A DNA stretch of 64,000 bases from Oxyruncus cristatus (GCA_013399855.1 VXAY01002117.1:287223-351222), one strand, 5' to 3'. Positions 1 to 13,791 are shown, counted from the stretch's first letter. Program-made: numbers and translations. Notes: generated from the letters alone by a model not told the origin.

Positions 1-385
1 CAGGGGCGGAGGGACCAGCAGGTCCGTGCGGCAGCTGGAGGGCCGCTGCGCGCTTTCCCGGGAAAGCGTTTGGCTGCGCGGCACCGCTGCGGTGGCGGGG
101 GTCCGCGGGAGGGCTCGGACCGGCTGTGCGGCGCGCAACCCTCCCGCGTTAGGAGGCCGCCTGCCGAAAGAGGCCACCCCGGGCCGGGCGGCTCACAAAG
201 GGCCGGGCCTGATCCTGTCGGAGGGTAACGGGCTGGGAGCGTGTCCTGCGCTCGGCGCTTCCTTCGTGCGGATCGCCCCGGGGCAGTGGCGGGCATCCCC
301 CGGCCCCGCCGGCGGGCCTGGAGGGGACGGCGGGGNGAGGGCACGGCGGTGAGAGGGCATCGCCTCCGGGTTAGGTGCGGGCAGT
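1..385. promoter_or_regulatory. CpG-rich block, probable edge of the SATB2 5' CpG island
   Basis: The first 120 bases alone contain about 16 CpG dinucleotides, and the density stays high to about position 385. After that the sequence changes sharply to A+T-rich intron with few CpGs. This is the signature of an unmethylated CpG island, which vertebrate developmental genes usually carry around their first exons. No stretch translates to the known SATB2 N-terminus, so the block is either the first part of the intron after the start-codon exon or covers an unrecognised noncoding 5' exon. An open frame at 26-352 (+) is a by-product of high GC with few stop codons. Base 336 is an undetermined N. 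An 18-base perfect palindrome lies at 51-68. Confidence 0.75.
51..68. repeat. Perfect 18-base palindrome in the CpG island
   Basis: CGCTTTCCC is followed immediately by its exact reverse complement GGGAAAGCG. The core TTTCCCGGGAAA looks like overlapping E2F-like (TTTCCCG) and STAT-like (TTC-N4-GAA) half-sites on both strands. The symmetry ends at bases 50 and 69. The function is inferred only from its position in a CpG island. Confidence 0.6.
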
Positions 386-937
386 CCGGCTGCCCTCACG
401 CGTGCAGGTGACATGAGTTAGGTGTGTTTCACCCGCTGTCACAGTGCGGAGAATGGGGTCTCCAGGGTGGGAAAAACGGCAGCGTTTATGTTTGCATTTA
501 GGGATTTTATTTTTCTTTCGGTAAGTAGCATTTTGTAGCAGTTGTTGTAAAAGAGGACAGGGCAAAGCATGTGCGAGCTTCAGCACCTATATTCGTGTGC
601 TGAAAATATGCAGCAAATATATTGAAATTAGTTTTTCAGCTTTCCTGCAATTCTCTAGAATACTTAATCTTTCATAATTGCTATCAAGTTGCTGCTCAGT
701 TTTGTGTTTTGAGCATGTTTAAGCGACACTCGTGGTTACTTTTTTTCCCCTTTTGTTCCAAGATAAACTTTACAGTCACTTCTACTAAATGCACTTTTTT
801 TCTTTCTAAACTCTGGTGCTGTCGTGTTTAACACAGTGCAGCGTCGTGTTAGGAAAAATACATTTAAAAATCTTGAAATTAGCTAGATGTTGTGAGCAGA
901 ATACTGCAGGAAAGGCCACAAATTTTACCTTTGCTTC

Positions 938-967
938 AAAAAAAAAAAAAAAAAAAGAAAAAGAAAA
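938..967. repeat. A-rich simple repeat (A19 followed by GAAAAAGAAAAA)
   Basis: A run of 19 A from 938 to 956 is followed by purine-only GAAAAAGAAAAA. It creates a lysine-rich spurious open frame at 816-1085. It could be the tail of an old retroposed sequence, but no element body is recognisable next to it. Confidence 0.85.
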
Positions 968-3481
968 ATCTCTGTATTCGTGTTCCAAAATGAGCAGGGT
1001 GGTAACACACAATTGTAGTTGTTTATACACAAAGAGTTTGTGTAAATGGCGTTTCAAGAGATACTTTGATACAGTCGTCACATGACTCTCTATTACGTGA
1101 GGTTTATTTAGCGATTTTACCATTAGATGCCTGTTTTAGACCTCTTTGGCTCAATAGGCTTCCTAATTGCTGAAGTTTGCTAAGGAGCTGCATAATTTAT
1201 TTTAAAAACGTAGGATTCATTTATATACCTAATGAAGGGTAAGAGAGCTCACCATTTTTTTCTGTTTCTTGGATGACTATGTATCTATTTTTTAAACCTC
1301 TTCTCTCTGTTCTTCCAATGTGTGGAAAAAGAAGAAACAGCTTTGCAGTGAAAGACTTGTAGTACTATTCCACTTACAAATTGGTGGAGAAATAATTTGT
1401 TCAGTAATAGTAAAAATTAACTAACTAATCATATAAAAAGTAATATATGTAGTTTTGGATGCCTTTCTTGAGACTCGGGCATTATAGCTGCTTGATCTTA
1501 AAGAAAATGTTAGAACAAAAGCTGAAATTATTTTCCTTGGGGCATTTATAGAAATATACTTTTAAAGAATGTTTTAAAATGTTTTGGAATATAAATGTTG
1601 CTTTCTAGTTGCAGCCGTGTTATCAAAGAGAAATTCAGTGGCTTTTACAGTTATGTCGGTGGCTCAGTGTGAATCTGGCCTGTTAAACTGTGGAAGGTTT
1701 CTTCCACTACAGAAAGAGACTTTCATTTCTGAAAGCAAACTTTTAAGAGCTTAAATTTTCATTCATTAGTCTTCAGCTCATTTATAAAGATGTTGTAGAC
1801 TGGAGTATAAAAGTCTGGGGTAATAAGAAATGCAGGAGTAATTTATTTTCTTTTTCCTAGCTGGTGTTCTTTAAACAGTCTCAATCTCTTTGCATTTAGG
1901 CTGTTCATAATAAAGGTTATTCATTACTGCTTATTGATACTGAAAGCAAGAAGAAAATTATTCTTGTCTGAATACCTATGCAGGTTCTATAATACTCAAT
2001 ACTAAATTAGTTAAGGCAGATTTTTTTTAATAAGATAATGGTGCTGTTTAAAATTGATTTATTTTTTTTTCTCCTGGAAATACTCTCACAATAAATCAAC
2101 ATAGCTAATTTCCAGATATTTTGTCTTCTGCTGTTTTTCAAGTTTGATGTTTAAGAACTGGTGTGACCAAGTTATCTTTTCCTGAATGCAGATCACACCT
2201 GTTTTGGGTATTTTTGGAAGTCTGTATCTTTGCAGTGATCGTTGGGGTGTTAGTAATTTTTTTCACTTGAGTTGTGAAATGCAGCTGTAGATGTTTGTGG
2301 GAAGGCTTACTTTTAATATACTGGCAAACTAGTATAAAACTTCTTCCAAATAAATATTAATAAAGGCTCTCCTAGTATTGTGTGTAGAATTTGACAAAAA
2401 GGAAGCTATTGAAAGTCATAGTGAAATGACATCTGAGGCTTTAATTGTCAGACTTTCAATTTATTCTTATTTCTCAAGCTTTGAAAAGTGCTGATATTTA
2501 TTGAATGTGAATTTCACTTGGGACAAAAATGGAAATACTTTACTGAAAACTAGAGATGACTTTAGGTTTTGTTTTATTTTTAATTCTATAAAGTGTATCT
2601 GAAGGTTTTGAAAGCAAAGACAAATGCTAACAATTCTTTTTCTCATCTCATTTTGGGCCTTAGATATGTAAATGCTGAAATTCCTTCTTATTTGTCAGAG
2701 GGCTTTCTGGTGTAATAATATCTGATTCTGAAGTTAATTCTTGAGAGCAGAGCAATAAGCTCTAAACTAACTGGTGCTATGATGAGCCTGATGACCTTTG
2801 GTAACCAGTTTTATAATCGTAGTGTTTGCTGCAATTATTTTTCTAGTGACTTCCCTGAGAAATAGAGAAATACTATAGTGTTGTAGGTTTTTCTAGCTTT
2901 CTCTCTGGTTTTATGAGTGAAAAAGTGTTTTAAAATAGGCTTTTGTAGTGCAGACAGAAAATCAATTGTTCTCATGAGAAATTTTGCCTTATGACTCTCC
3001 TGGTTTTTTTTATTCCTAACATGAATGTACTTAATTCAAAGGGCCATTACAGCAGCTATAATAAACTAGTGAAGGTCACTAAAAAGATAAATGAGGTCTT
3101 AAAGGTTGTGTTTAACAGAGGGTTTAAAAGTTTTGGTACTGTTTACAATGTTGTTAGCGTCAGCCCAATGTGTTAGAGTCCGGTTTTGGTTTGCTTGACT
3201 AATCCAGTGCTTTCTAAAATGTTTCAACAGTTACCTAAACTGTCCGTTTTAAAAACTACATGTAATAAAGCACAAGTGCTCAAATTTTCAGGAGAGGCAG
3301 GTTTTAGAAAGGTCCCTGGGACAGAAGGATAATATCACTTTAAAAAACATATGAAGTCTGGGAGAGAGTTTAGAGCAAGCAAGAGCACTGTGGTGTTGAC
3401 AGCTTTATATCCCTGTTGGGTAACATTCACTTACTAGAATTGGCGTCTCCTCTCAGTTAGTAATTCACTCCATAAGGATTT

Positions 3482-3499
3482 AAAAAAAAAAAAAAAAAA
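3482..3499. repeat. Poly-A tract (A18)
   Basis: Eighteen consecutive A. No flanking direct repeats or retroposon body could be recognised. Confidence 0.9.
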
Positions 3500-6400
3500 G
3501 GGATGATTAATGACAAGGAAACTTATATTTATAAAATTGTTGATTGCAGTTCATGAACCTGTTTGTGTAAGAGTGGATGTGCATGTATATATGTATGTGC
3601 TGATTTTGAAGAGTGTAGAAAATAAGTGTAAAAAGCCTCTGAACGTAACTTCAAATGCAGATTGAGCTATTCTGAAGTTTGGTTTTGCTGAACTAGAAAT
3701 GTAGAACCAAAATACAGCCAATGGAACGTGTTCAAATTTGGAGCAGGAAATGATTGCAAAACATTTTCTGGTTAAATTAGTTTGACGCAGTCTGATAGTA
3801 ACGTGTTCTTACTCATTTAACTGTTAAAAACTGTGATTCCATTTACAGAATATTAATGGAGGGGAAAGCTTTCAGGCAATTCATACTAAAGTGTATGATT
3901 GGGATGTTAATCAGTAGCTTGTACAAAGTCAGATGTACCAGAAATGTGGATGCAGCGACTCTTCGGAGCGCTGCTGCTAATTGCTGTAAGCCCCCTGAAG
4001 TTGTGATATTACCGTGGTCGCGTGTGCTTAGGTGTAGTTAGAAATCAGTTTTAATCTATCTCTGGGGTGACAGAAACACCGACTGAGAATGGCTAAAGGG
4101 CTGTTTGTCAGAATCCATTCTGCATATTTCTGCAAAAATATTGTAGGGCTTGTGCTACCTTTTATATCTTTCTCAAGGATTTAAAGTACTTTTCTAGAGA
4201 GAAAATCCACCTCTATGCCGACAGAAGAGTACAGCTTGATCAAATTTGCTCCTCCGTTTTAAATGGTTAGTTGACATTGAGCTCTAAGTGGCACCCTGAA
4301 CAGAGTAAGGGAACATGTTCCTCTTGTCGTTAGGAACTGAGTGAAGTGAAAGGTTAAGTTTTAGATTCCTGCCCAGATCCTAGATGAGGAATATCTTCCT
4401 GCTGCCTGAAAGAAGTATGTAGCTCTTTGAAAGAATTAATCAAGAAACAGAAGCATGAAAGCCGCAAATCCCTGTTAGTTCAGGAACCAGCAGTATGTGT
4501 ATATATTTTGTTTTATCTGTGGCTGAATAGTTGGAAAATGCTGCTTTGTGCTTTGATATAATTCAGGAGGGATTAGGAAGAAATGCAAAATCTTGGATTT
4601 TACGTGTTTCTGATGCATAATGATGAAGAGACCTGTAATTTAACAGAAACGGCAAGAAAAGCAAGATGGTGATTTCTTTTTCAGGACTGATAGTTAAAAA
4701 TGAGTTTCCGGTCTTTTTGCTGATTTCCACCCCTCTCTCCCTTTTCCAATCAGATCATGTCATGTAAATAGAATAACAGAGCAGTCACTCCAGAAGGGTC
4801 ATGCAGTGTATCAGCTGTATTTTTGCTGAGGTAGAAAAATAGTCTTTCTTTATGTGTTTTCAGTACTTGGTCTGTTATTAAAATAAAGACACAGTTGGTT
4901 AAAATATATGTGCAATTGAACATATGCATTAAACAGAATATAGGGTATCCACCCATTCAGTGACCTAGACATAATTTGATGTTTAGAGTAATTTTGGAAC
5001 TCTTAAGTTGCATCTGCAGAAAGCCACTGACAATTTTGAATTTGAGATTTAAGATTAGAGGTACTAAGACTTTTTTTTTTTGCCCTGCAACAGTTCCTAA
5101 ATGTTTCAAGTCATCGCCCCGCTTCCTCCCCGCCCCACACCCATGGCCGTGTTAGTTAACTGCATGCTGTTATTCTCATCATGAACCAAAGGAAAGGAGA
5201 AGAAACCAACATCTTTGGAATAGTCCATGTTAATTCTGTTCCCTCCTCCCTTTATAAATTGAGTCCTGCCTTTTCTTAGTTTCACTGGTATAGTACATAG
5301 TATATTTATTGTCATTTATTTATAGGGCAATTCTTTGAAAACTCCCGTTAAGGTGAGTTTGTCAGTTACTCCCCGGGATTATTTTTATGCCTAAAGAGGA
5401 TGACAAAATCATATTAAAAACTATAAAGATGCCAATCGGGAAACATATTCTCAAGAAATTAAATAGTGACATATTTCCCACGCAGAGTTTATTTGAAGAA
5501 TTTGGTCGTTGAAGGAAGACAAACAGTATTAGACTTTCATTGTTATGAATAAACGTGTAAAGGTGAAGTTTGAAGATTCCTTTCCCAAATAATTAATTTT
5601 GTGGAGTCTTTATGTTCTATTTAAATATTTTTACTGTGCTTTTATCTGGATTTAAAAATAGAAAAAACCTGGCATAATATAATTGTAATCAAGTCATCAT
5701 TTCAACAGACAGCTACGTCATATTGAAACTTTCTAGTTTGTAGCCCAGACATTCAGATGATATAATTTGTTTTAAAATTTCTTTAAAAGTATATGTATTT
5801 AGTACTCTTGATAGAGATGCTAGCCTAAATATTTATTTTTTGCAGTTACTTTCTACTATTGCTGTTTTCTTTAAAGCTGTCTTTGTGGAATGGGGAGAAA
5901 AAGGGCCACAACAATCATTTGGAGCTGAAGGAAAATACTTGAACCGATATGATTTTTTTCACTCCCATTGACACAGAACATGGTAATACAATATGGCATC
6001 TATGATGTTGTAAAATGAAGAGAGTTTTATTGCAGTCATGTATTTATATTCACCAAACATCTGTGTGACCTGTTTAGGAAAACTCTTATTTTTGTGGTTT
6101 AGCAGTCCCCAACCTGCTTTTAAATCTTATTTTTAAACTTTTCAAAATAATTGAAAATCTGTAAAACTCGGGAAGACTTTCTTTTGAATCCCAAATTGCA
6201 AGGCATAGCTAAGTTAGGCCTTTAATTACAGCCCCTCATAATTTAGTTAAATTAGTAACTACTGCTGTGTTTTTAGGATTAAAGGCCCAGTTTTTCAAGG
6301 TATAAAGTATTACCAAGTCCCTTTGAATTGATACGATGGGGGTTTGTTCAAGATAACCTGTGCCTGATTCAGGCTATGTAACTACTGAACAAGTGTGCTC

Positions 6401-8900
6401 TCCTTTTGAAGCTCAAAGTGATTTTGAAACAAGCCCGCTGTGTTGAACAAGGAACCGGTGCCCTTTCTAGCTTTGGAAAAAAAAAAATTGCCTTGTGGTA
6501 ATTGGTTCCTACTGTACGAAATGTCCTGGGTCAGATGCGTTGGTCCCCACGGTGGCATGTGTCACTAATGCAGATGTAAGAAATAGTCACGGCAGACAAA
6601 AGGCAGCTGAGTGATAGCTTTTGAGGAATGTTTTCTAGCCTCTAGCCATACTAAGAAAAAAAAAATTGCCCTCCAACAAGCTTTGTACTTGTTGCAGAAT
6701 GTTCAGCAGCAGCTTCTCTGCTGCGGGGCTACACACAAATGAGTTTGCATTGATTAGTGGTATGGAAGACGGAAGATATGCTCTGCCATTTAATTTGGGG
6801 GCAGTTGTAAGCCCATCTAGCTGAGGCTCTCGTGGCCATTTACAAGTGTTGCCTCCTTTAATGTGTGATGCGTTCGCAGCCATCAAGTCATGTTGTCCAA
6901 ATTGCCGCAGTTCTGGAGTTAGGAATTATTTTTGTTGTTATCCAGAGTTCCTGCGCTTTGTACGAGAAGCACGTACTGCAGCTGTTGAGTGTACTTTGTC
7001 CCCGTATTCATTTGCATTGATTCCAGATATCGGTAAGGGGAAAAAGATTTCATATTTCCAGTGCTATTTCCTTTATTTTAGGGAACTTTTTAAAAAGCTT
7101 AAAATGGTATTTTTAGTTTTTTTTTTTTTTTCTTCTTTTTGAATATATGTAGTAGTTCTGCTGGTATTCCCTAGAGATTTACAAACATATAAGATGTTGG
7201 CATTTGTCTACTAGGAATTTAAGGGTGCTGACATTGAGAAACCCTTATTAAAAATATTTCAGAGGTGATTGTTTGGTTTGGTTTTTGTTTCGCTTTGGTT
7301 TTTTTTAAGTGTAATTCTTACTCTGGTTTTTAAAGATATGAATGTTGATGTCGCTAATATCTGAGAACTTACATAAAACCTCCTACCAGGAGGCACTTCT
7401 ACTTGCAGTAAGGCTACACAAATAATTTACGGATTGATTAAAAATGAAGTGTGAGCCCTGCATTGCTGTTATCCTAAACTGGATGCTAGGGCAGAAATGC
7501 TGTGTCCAAACTCAAGATATATTTTAAATTTCCTATCGAATGATTATTGATATTTCATGCAGCAATGCTAGGAAAAAGAGAAGATTGTCACTATTTGTAG
7601 AAGCTGTGTGAAGGGAACAGAAAGAACTTGAAGAAAAGAGACAGGTAGCTCTAGATCAGAGTTTAAGCATATGACTTGTGTTCTAAATAGAAAATTATCT
7701 GGCTAATAGTAAAAACGTTCAGTCATTTTGCTCCAACTGATGTCCTTGTGTTACAGGGACATGCAATATTAAACAATTTGAGCACAACAGTACCTTGTTA
7801 GTAGCAATGTCAGCAAGGTAAAGAAGCTCAGAAAAAGTTTAATAAAAATGATCGGTCAGACTGTATTTTATATGAAGCTGCAGCATCTCTTGAGATAACC
7901 ACATGCCCACTGCATTGTCAGAGTGGGTTAGAAATGTCTCCCACTTAAATGTGCTCCCTCCTTATTTGTTCCCTAAAGACACACGGGGATGGAAAGACAC
8001 ACTATTGACAGCAAATCTTTTCAAAGATACTAAATCTGGCAAGAAATGTTGCGAGGGGAGTTTCTTATGTCAGAAGCATGATTTGTATTGCTGCATACAG
8101 CCACAAGGTTACTTTCTCTCTCTCAGCCGTACCACTCTATTTATATAATGTTGGAAGGCGGCTGGATTGGTCTGTCTTTACTTGTGTGTCACCAACACCA
8201 CTTCATTCTTGAGAAGTTGCTGACACTGTCAGCGTTTGGACAGAAACTTCAAATAAGTGAGGAAACTCACATAGAAGTATTTACCATCCTGGTAATTTAA
8301 ACTCACGGAGAGTAATTTGTCATAAATTTAACTGACAGGCATATACTGGAAACGAAGCATGTCATTTTCAAAACTATAACCAGACTATTTTTTGAGAGTA
8401 ATATAAATTCATATTTTGAACATATTTTAGTTTATATGCATTTCCATTATTTATATATTAAAATTAGATGTGCACAATTTCCAGCCTTATTATTTTGAAT
8501 GGTTATTAAGAAATGTAGTTATAAAATATGAGTTATACAATACTTTGGAGTAAAAGGTGATTTTCATAATGTCTTTTCCCAACTTACAAATAACTTCTTT
8601 GCCATAACACAAACATGTTAGCAGAGCAACATGATAGATGTCTCTTTAAGTATCGTAGTAAAAGAAAATGACTTGTATTCTGAGGCTGTGGATAGTTTAT
8701 GTTGTTTTGGACCCATTTCCCAAGCAGTGATCGAAAACAGATTACAATAACAATTATACAGTCAGAAGATGCAATATCCATTTCTGTTTTAATTGAGTGA
8801 AAGAATAATAAAAACATCATTAAGAAAAATGAGGTGGACCTGTCATACACTCTACCAATTTTTGAACTTAGAGAAAATGCAGAGTAACAGAAGTGTGGGC

Positions 8901-8926
8901 TTTTTTTTTTTTTTTTCTTTTTTTTT
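8901..8926. repeat. Poly-T tract (T16-C-T9)
   Basis: Sixteen T, one C, then nine T. Read on the minus strand it produces the lysine run of a spurious open frame at 8584-8940. Confidence 0.9.
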
Positions 8927-11656
8927 AAAGTAGAGTTCATTGCTCAAGCCAGAAGTCTGGAGAGTAGATTTCATACGGGCTCCTATGAGCAAGTATGCAG
9001 TAAGTAGGTGTATTGCTTGACAGTAATGCTGAAGTTAGGCATTATCTGAGTGTCTGGGTCTGGCATAGTGATGAATGTGTTGAGCCTTCATGATTACATA
9101 AATGTGATCACAGTGTTATACTGACCTGACATTTAGATGAGCTTGGAGAATGCCGTGGACAGGTAGAAAGCAGTAAAAATTACTTCTTTGTCTTTCAAAA
9201 TAAAAAGCTGCGCTACTTTATGATGGTTTTCGCTTGTTTGTTTTGTTTGGGTTTTTTTGGGCGGGGGTGGTATTGGTGTTTTTTTTTTTCATATTGTTTT
9301 TGCCTCTCTCTTTTTTCATATGGTTTTTGTGGACATGAATGCCACTGAGAGTACTTGGTCTCTTAGGCTGTTGCTACCTGGGACTGACTCTTCTATGGTC
9401 CTTTAGTTACCTCACCACCTCAGCCTTCAGACTAAAACCCAATAGGCAGAAAGGCCCCTTGCCGGGTGGCCGTGCACCTTTGTGCCTCTGGCAGAGGGCT
9501 TTGACTGTAGCTGAAGGCCTGGGGCTGAGGGATCCTGGCTCTCCCTTTTCTCCGAAGGTGAGTCCTAGAGCTGTGAGCAGACATGTCCTTTCTGCTGTAC
9601 CATACATGGAAAGAGATATCCTCTCTACAGTAGCCTTGGCTCTAGCCTTGTATCATACAGCTTTATAAATCGACATTTGGAATGGCATCCGAAAGTGAGC
9701 TGGGAGCCAGTTCAGCCTTTGGAGCGCAGATGTAATCTGCTTTCTTTGGCTAACACCTCTCAGTGAGCGCATGCATTTGCACCAAGAGAAGTATCTGATT
9801 CTCGGGTGTACCTCTGTGTATGTAATAATGTAGCAATTCAGCTTGTTGAGGCCCAAAAATATGGGTTGCTGACTGTGAATCCATACACAATACGTCAACC
9901 TGTAAGTAGGTCTTTTCCACTCTTGCCCCAAAATATCACTAACTGGATGAAGTGTACCAGGCACACCTGAGAAGGAGAATGTACCTGTTAACTCTTGTTC
10001 TTTGACTTCATGACCTGTTTGATAAAGATCTGGTAGTTATTAAAAACTGTTAGATGAATGTGACCTTCTTTCTGATAAAAGTAAATATTCCTAAAAGAGT
10101 AGTATTCAAACCCATAGCTGTCGAATGTGTGATCTCGTCTTTGTGAAATGTAGACTGTTCCTCCCACAACTCTTGATCTTCCGTTCTTGAAAAAGAAAGA
10201 ATACAAGAGAATGCCACTCAGAAGTTGCCCTCTCTCCACAGGGGCGTGGGGTGTGGGAGATTGGAGTTGTAGGTAAAGGCCAAGCCCCAGATGCCGATTC
10301 CTGACCTGTAATGGGCAGTAGGTGCAGACTGTCTGGAGGCTCTCTGTGTTGACTGGTGAAAAGGGAGGCACAGTGGGAAGTTGACTGCTTTCTAGAGAAC
10401 AGAATGGTGGAGCGACTTCTGCTGTTTCTTGGTTGTGATTATCACCTCCATTGAATTTCCTGCTGAAGATCTGATGAAGATTTCTGTGGTCTCCTCCTAC
10501 CAGAAGAACACCATCTAGTAATGATATTGCTGCAGCAGTAGCCTTGCCCTTGCTGAAAGTGCAGCGGGATGAATAACTCCATGAGTAAACATTGAGTTTG
10601 ACGATATTTATTCAGAGAGAGAGTTTAATGTGGCTCGTCCTCTTGCGTGTATACTTGTAACTTTTGCCCATAACCAGTTCTGCCATATCTGTTGACATTG
10701 TCACTTAGAAATGAGGTTTTATAAAGCTGCCAGTCTCTATTAGACACGAGGGAAGGAGGCAGTGATTACAGCAGTTGCAGATCGATTCAGCTTGTCTCCC
10801 TGCTGGAGCCTGCAATTGGGTTTGAAGGCAGAGGTGTAGGTGCAGTAGTTACATTAGATTCACTGTCAGACAATTATCTGGGAACATGAAGGAGGGGCGA
10901 TACAATTTCTTCTTTTTCTTGGCAGGGGATGGTTCACAGAGGGTTGGACATGAAGGAGAAAAGAACTTGCTGGTGGGTCCCAGTGGAGACCCCAAAATAG
11001 GCCCGAATGTGCTATGCAGCACTTTTTCAGAAATAAAACCTCAAACCAGCTACGAAAGCTTTTCTGTTGCATTCCAGGGGACTTATCCCAGTACCAGCAG
11101 ACTAGTTAATACAACCTTCATTAAAATGCTTTTGCTAGAAGATGTTTTTTTGCTTTAAAAATTACATAACATGGTGGCATCTGCTAGCACCACCAAATTT
11201 AAGGGCTTATTAGCGGTTCCAGTTTTCAGCGTTTAAAAATGTCGGTCATTAAAATTAATTTTGGGTGGAACTTGGCATAGAGAGTCTTAGCCCCTTAGGC
11301 GAGTTTTACTCCGTTGTCGACAGAAAAACAACAGAAAGTAGTCCCCCAAACTAAAAACCCCTCACAAACCCTAAACTCATTTTTAAGTTACAGAAACCAA
11401 AACCTAAAACTTATGGGAAATTAATGGCTTAAGTTGATTTTTTTTTTCAAAAAAAAAAGTCAGTTTAATTTAGAAGTGTTTGCTCCACTGGTTTTGAGTG
11501 AAATGAGTATATTTTCCATGAGTTCATATTATCAAGTACGGCTGTGGGGTACTTTTTTCTTCTTTTTTAACTAGGAAACAAGTTGAAACAACTGAGCTGT
11601 TTTATTTAGGGAAAACATAGCTATAGTGTGTTCACCTTTGCCTTTTGATGTGAATA

Positions 11657-11711
11657 GTTGGACTTGATGACTCTAAGGTTTTTTGCCAACCTAACTGATT
11701 CTATGATTCTG
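11657..11711 (+). mobile_element. CR1 LINE 3'-end remnant
   Basis: The stretch GTTGGACTTGATGACTCTAA, then GGTTTTTTGCCAACCTAACT and GATTCTATGATTCT, follows the well-known CR1 3' end in order. That end reads: act on a decision to 'gatgatctctaaggtcccttccaacctaaatgattctatgattct' type sequence, ending in the short 8-base tandem tail instead of poly-A. It is a truncated copy with several substitutions, and the upstream boundary is unclear. CR1 is the dominant LINE of birds and is also found in other reptiles. It carries no intact reading frame. Confidence 0.8.
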
Positions 11712-13745
11712 TTCTATGTATTGGAAGGCCCGTGTGTGGTTCTGGTGCAGTGTGTGGCTCCGGTACCCCACAGGCGTTCCTGCGTGCTGGGAGGTGCTGG
11801 CTGGCTCCGGGGAGCTGAGCTGTTTGTGCTTCCTTCTGACTCAGCCTCCCTCAAAACCGTGTTCTGAGGTCTGGGTTATCATCGCTCTCATGTTTGGCTC
11901 ACTTAGGTGGAGAGGTGGAAGCGCTTCGTTGTGCTGTTTAATTGCTCCAGCCTCCTGGCTGCCCCATCCGTGGCTGTCCCTGGGCTAACCCCGGTAGGGC
12001 TGCTCCTGTTCTTGCCCTTTGAACCCAACCGGTGTCACAGATTTGAAGATTGGCTTGAGTTAGTGCAACTAGTTTAGCAAAGGGGGTTAGTTACCAGAAG
12101 CAGCTGATCCGCTTGGGCTAACAAAAGGCCTCATCTCCCGTGAGTAACACTTCTGTCCCAGGCACGCAGCAGGAGGGGCTGCGCTAGAGGTGAACACTTT
12201 GTATCCTCCTCTTTCTCATGCTCTGAATACGGCTTTTCTTTTATATCGTCTTTTGAGAAACTCAAGTATTATCGAATCAAGTTATGAGTTTCATAATATG
12301 TTTCTGTGGTGGGATAGTGGCCTGGAATATTTTGTGTTAAACAAGTAAGGCTGTTATTTCAGCTAGGAGAAGGATTCTTTGGCTAGTTGAGCTGTCAGAA
12401 ACAGGGGACATCTGCAGAGACGGTAGTGACTTATTTATAAGACTTCTTGGGATCTGGGATAGCTGTGATGGCTGGGAGACTGAAGCCGCAGAAAGGTCTG
12501 GAAGCTGAAGAAGGATGTAAATAATATCTTGTGGTTTGCATTCGCCATTGGCTAAAATATAATATGGAGAAATGCATTTCCTGCCTACAGATTTATTGAA
12601 TATGTAAAGCCAGAAAAAATAACTGAGGAGAAGGAGAAAGATATTGTCCTTAGTTTTACTTCCTCTGGCCCTCCTAAGAAGAAAAATTCTACAATGTAAT
12701 GTTATTTAATGTGATTTTGTTTCTTTGGCAAACATTGTATTAAAATCATCTGTGGACTGAGCTTTTCTTTACCAAATTGCATCCTGGAACAAATTATTTG
12801 CAGCGGGCTTATAAACCCATGAAGAGTAGGAGTTTAACAGCATCGCATTACTGGTTATATGCAAAATCAGATATCTCTCATTTTGTCTGGAACACATTGG
12901 AGAGCAGAGGATTAACAGAAAGTTTTTAAAGTAAACCTTTTGCTGTGAGGAAGTATTTGGTGCTTTTGTTTTGCGTAGGACTGTACAGTTGCAAAGATCC
13001 TGATACGGTCTCCTGTATGTGACAGAGATTTCCCGCTGGCTGCCTGTCAGCGTGCGCACACAGCTTTCTTCACGTGGTTCCAAGTGGTTAGTGACAAACA
13101 ACTGCGAAGTCATTCCTCCGGTCCCCATTAAAAGAGATTTACAGTGGGAGAATTCTCAGCCTCATAATGAGACTGCTGTAAGCTGGTGCTTGATACATAA
13201 AAGGCTGAAACACAGTCCATTTACCCAAACCAAGTATTTATTGTAAATAAGTTAAGTGCCGATAGCTTATATTCTGTCCAATTTAATTATATTCATAATT
13301 TATTGTGTAACTGGAAAGTGAGCCTTAATGGACATTCCTAACACTTGCTGAAATGTGTGAGCTTTGTCTCTTCCACCTCGTCACTGAATTGCACCAGCAT
13401 GGGCTGAACCTGGGATCTACTTCAAGCCAGATCCTTCTTGAGTGTGAGTAGTCATGTGTGTGTGGCGCTGTGGAAATGGTACGGTTGTGCCTGTTCAGCC
13501 TGTCTCCTGCATCTGCAGCTCTCAGTTGGACTCTGCAGGATTTGCTGGGGAAGATCTCACATCACCACCAGCTACAGCTATGCTGTGATTTAAATAAAAG
13601 TGGTGGTGAGACCAGAACAAACCCCTTTTTTTCAAATACCATTTGATGTCTTTCGTCTTAGAAAAAAACCCAACCGAATGGACAAAAAAGCCCATTTTGG
13701 AATGCAGTTGATCAGTTCCAATTATGAATTTGTCTTCTCTTGTTA

Positions 13746-13791
13746 TATGTGATCTCAAAGGTCTTTTCCAACTACAATGATTCTGTGATTC
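13746..13791 (+). mobile_element. CR1 LINE 3'-end remnant, short
   Basis: TATGTGATCTCAAAGGTCTT followed by TTCCAACTACAATGATTCTG and TGATTC matches the same CR1 3' terminal segment as the copy at 11657, in the same orientation. Only about 46 bases are recognisable. This is a typical 5'-truncated dead copy. Confidence 0.75.

Noticed and set aside
26..352. 108-codon open frame at the window start
   Set aside because: It is a GC-rich frame in a CpG island with no similarity to the SATB2 N-terminus or any protein I know; lack of stops follows from base composition.
816..1085. 89-codon open frame with a lysine run
   Set aside because: The lysines come from a poly-A tract; no conserved motif.
8584..8940. 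118-codon minus-strand frame
   Set aside because: It starts in a poly-T tract read as poly-lysine; the rest looks like random intron.
9339..9668. 109-codon plus-strand frame beginning with a hydrophobic segment (signal-peptide-like)
   Set aside because: No family resemblance, no flanking promoter or splice context, and a comparable minus-strand frame overlaps it.
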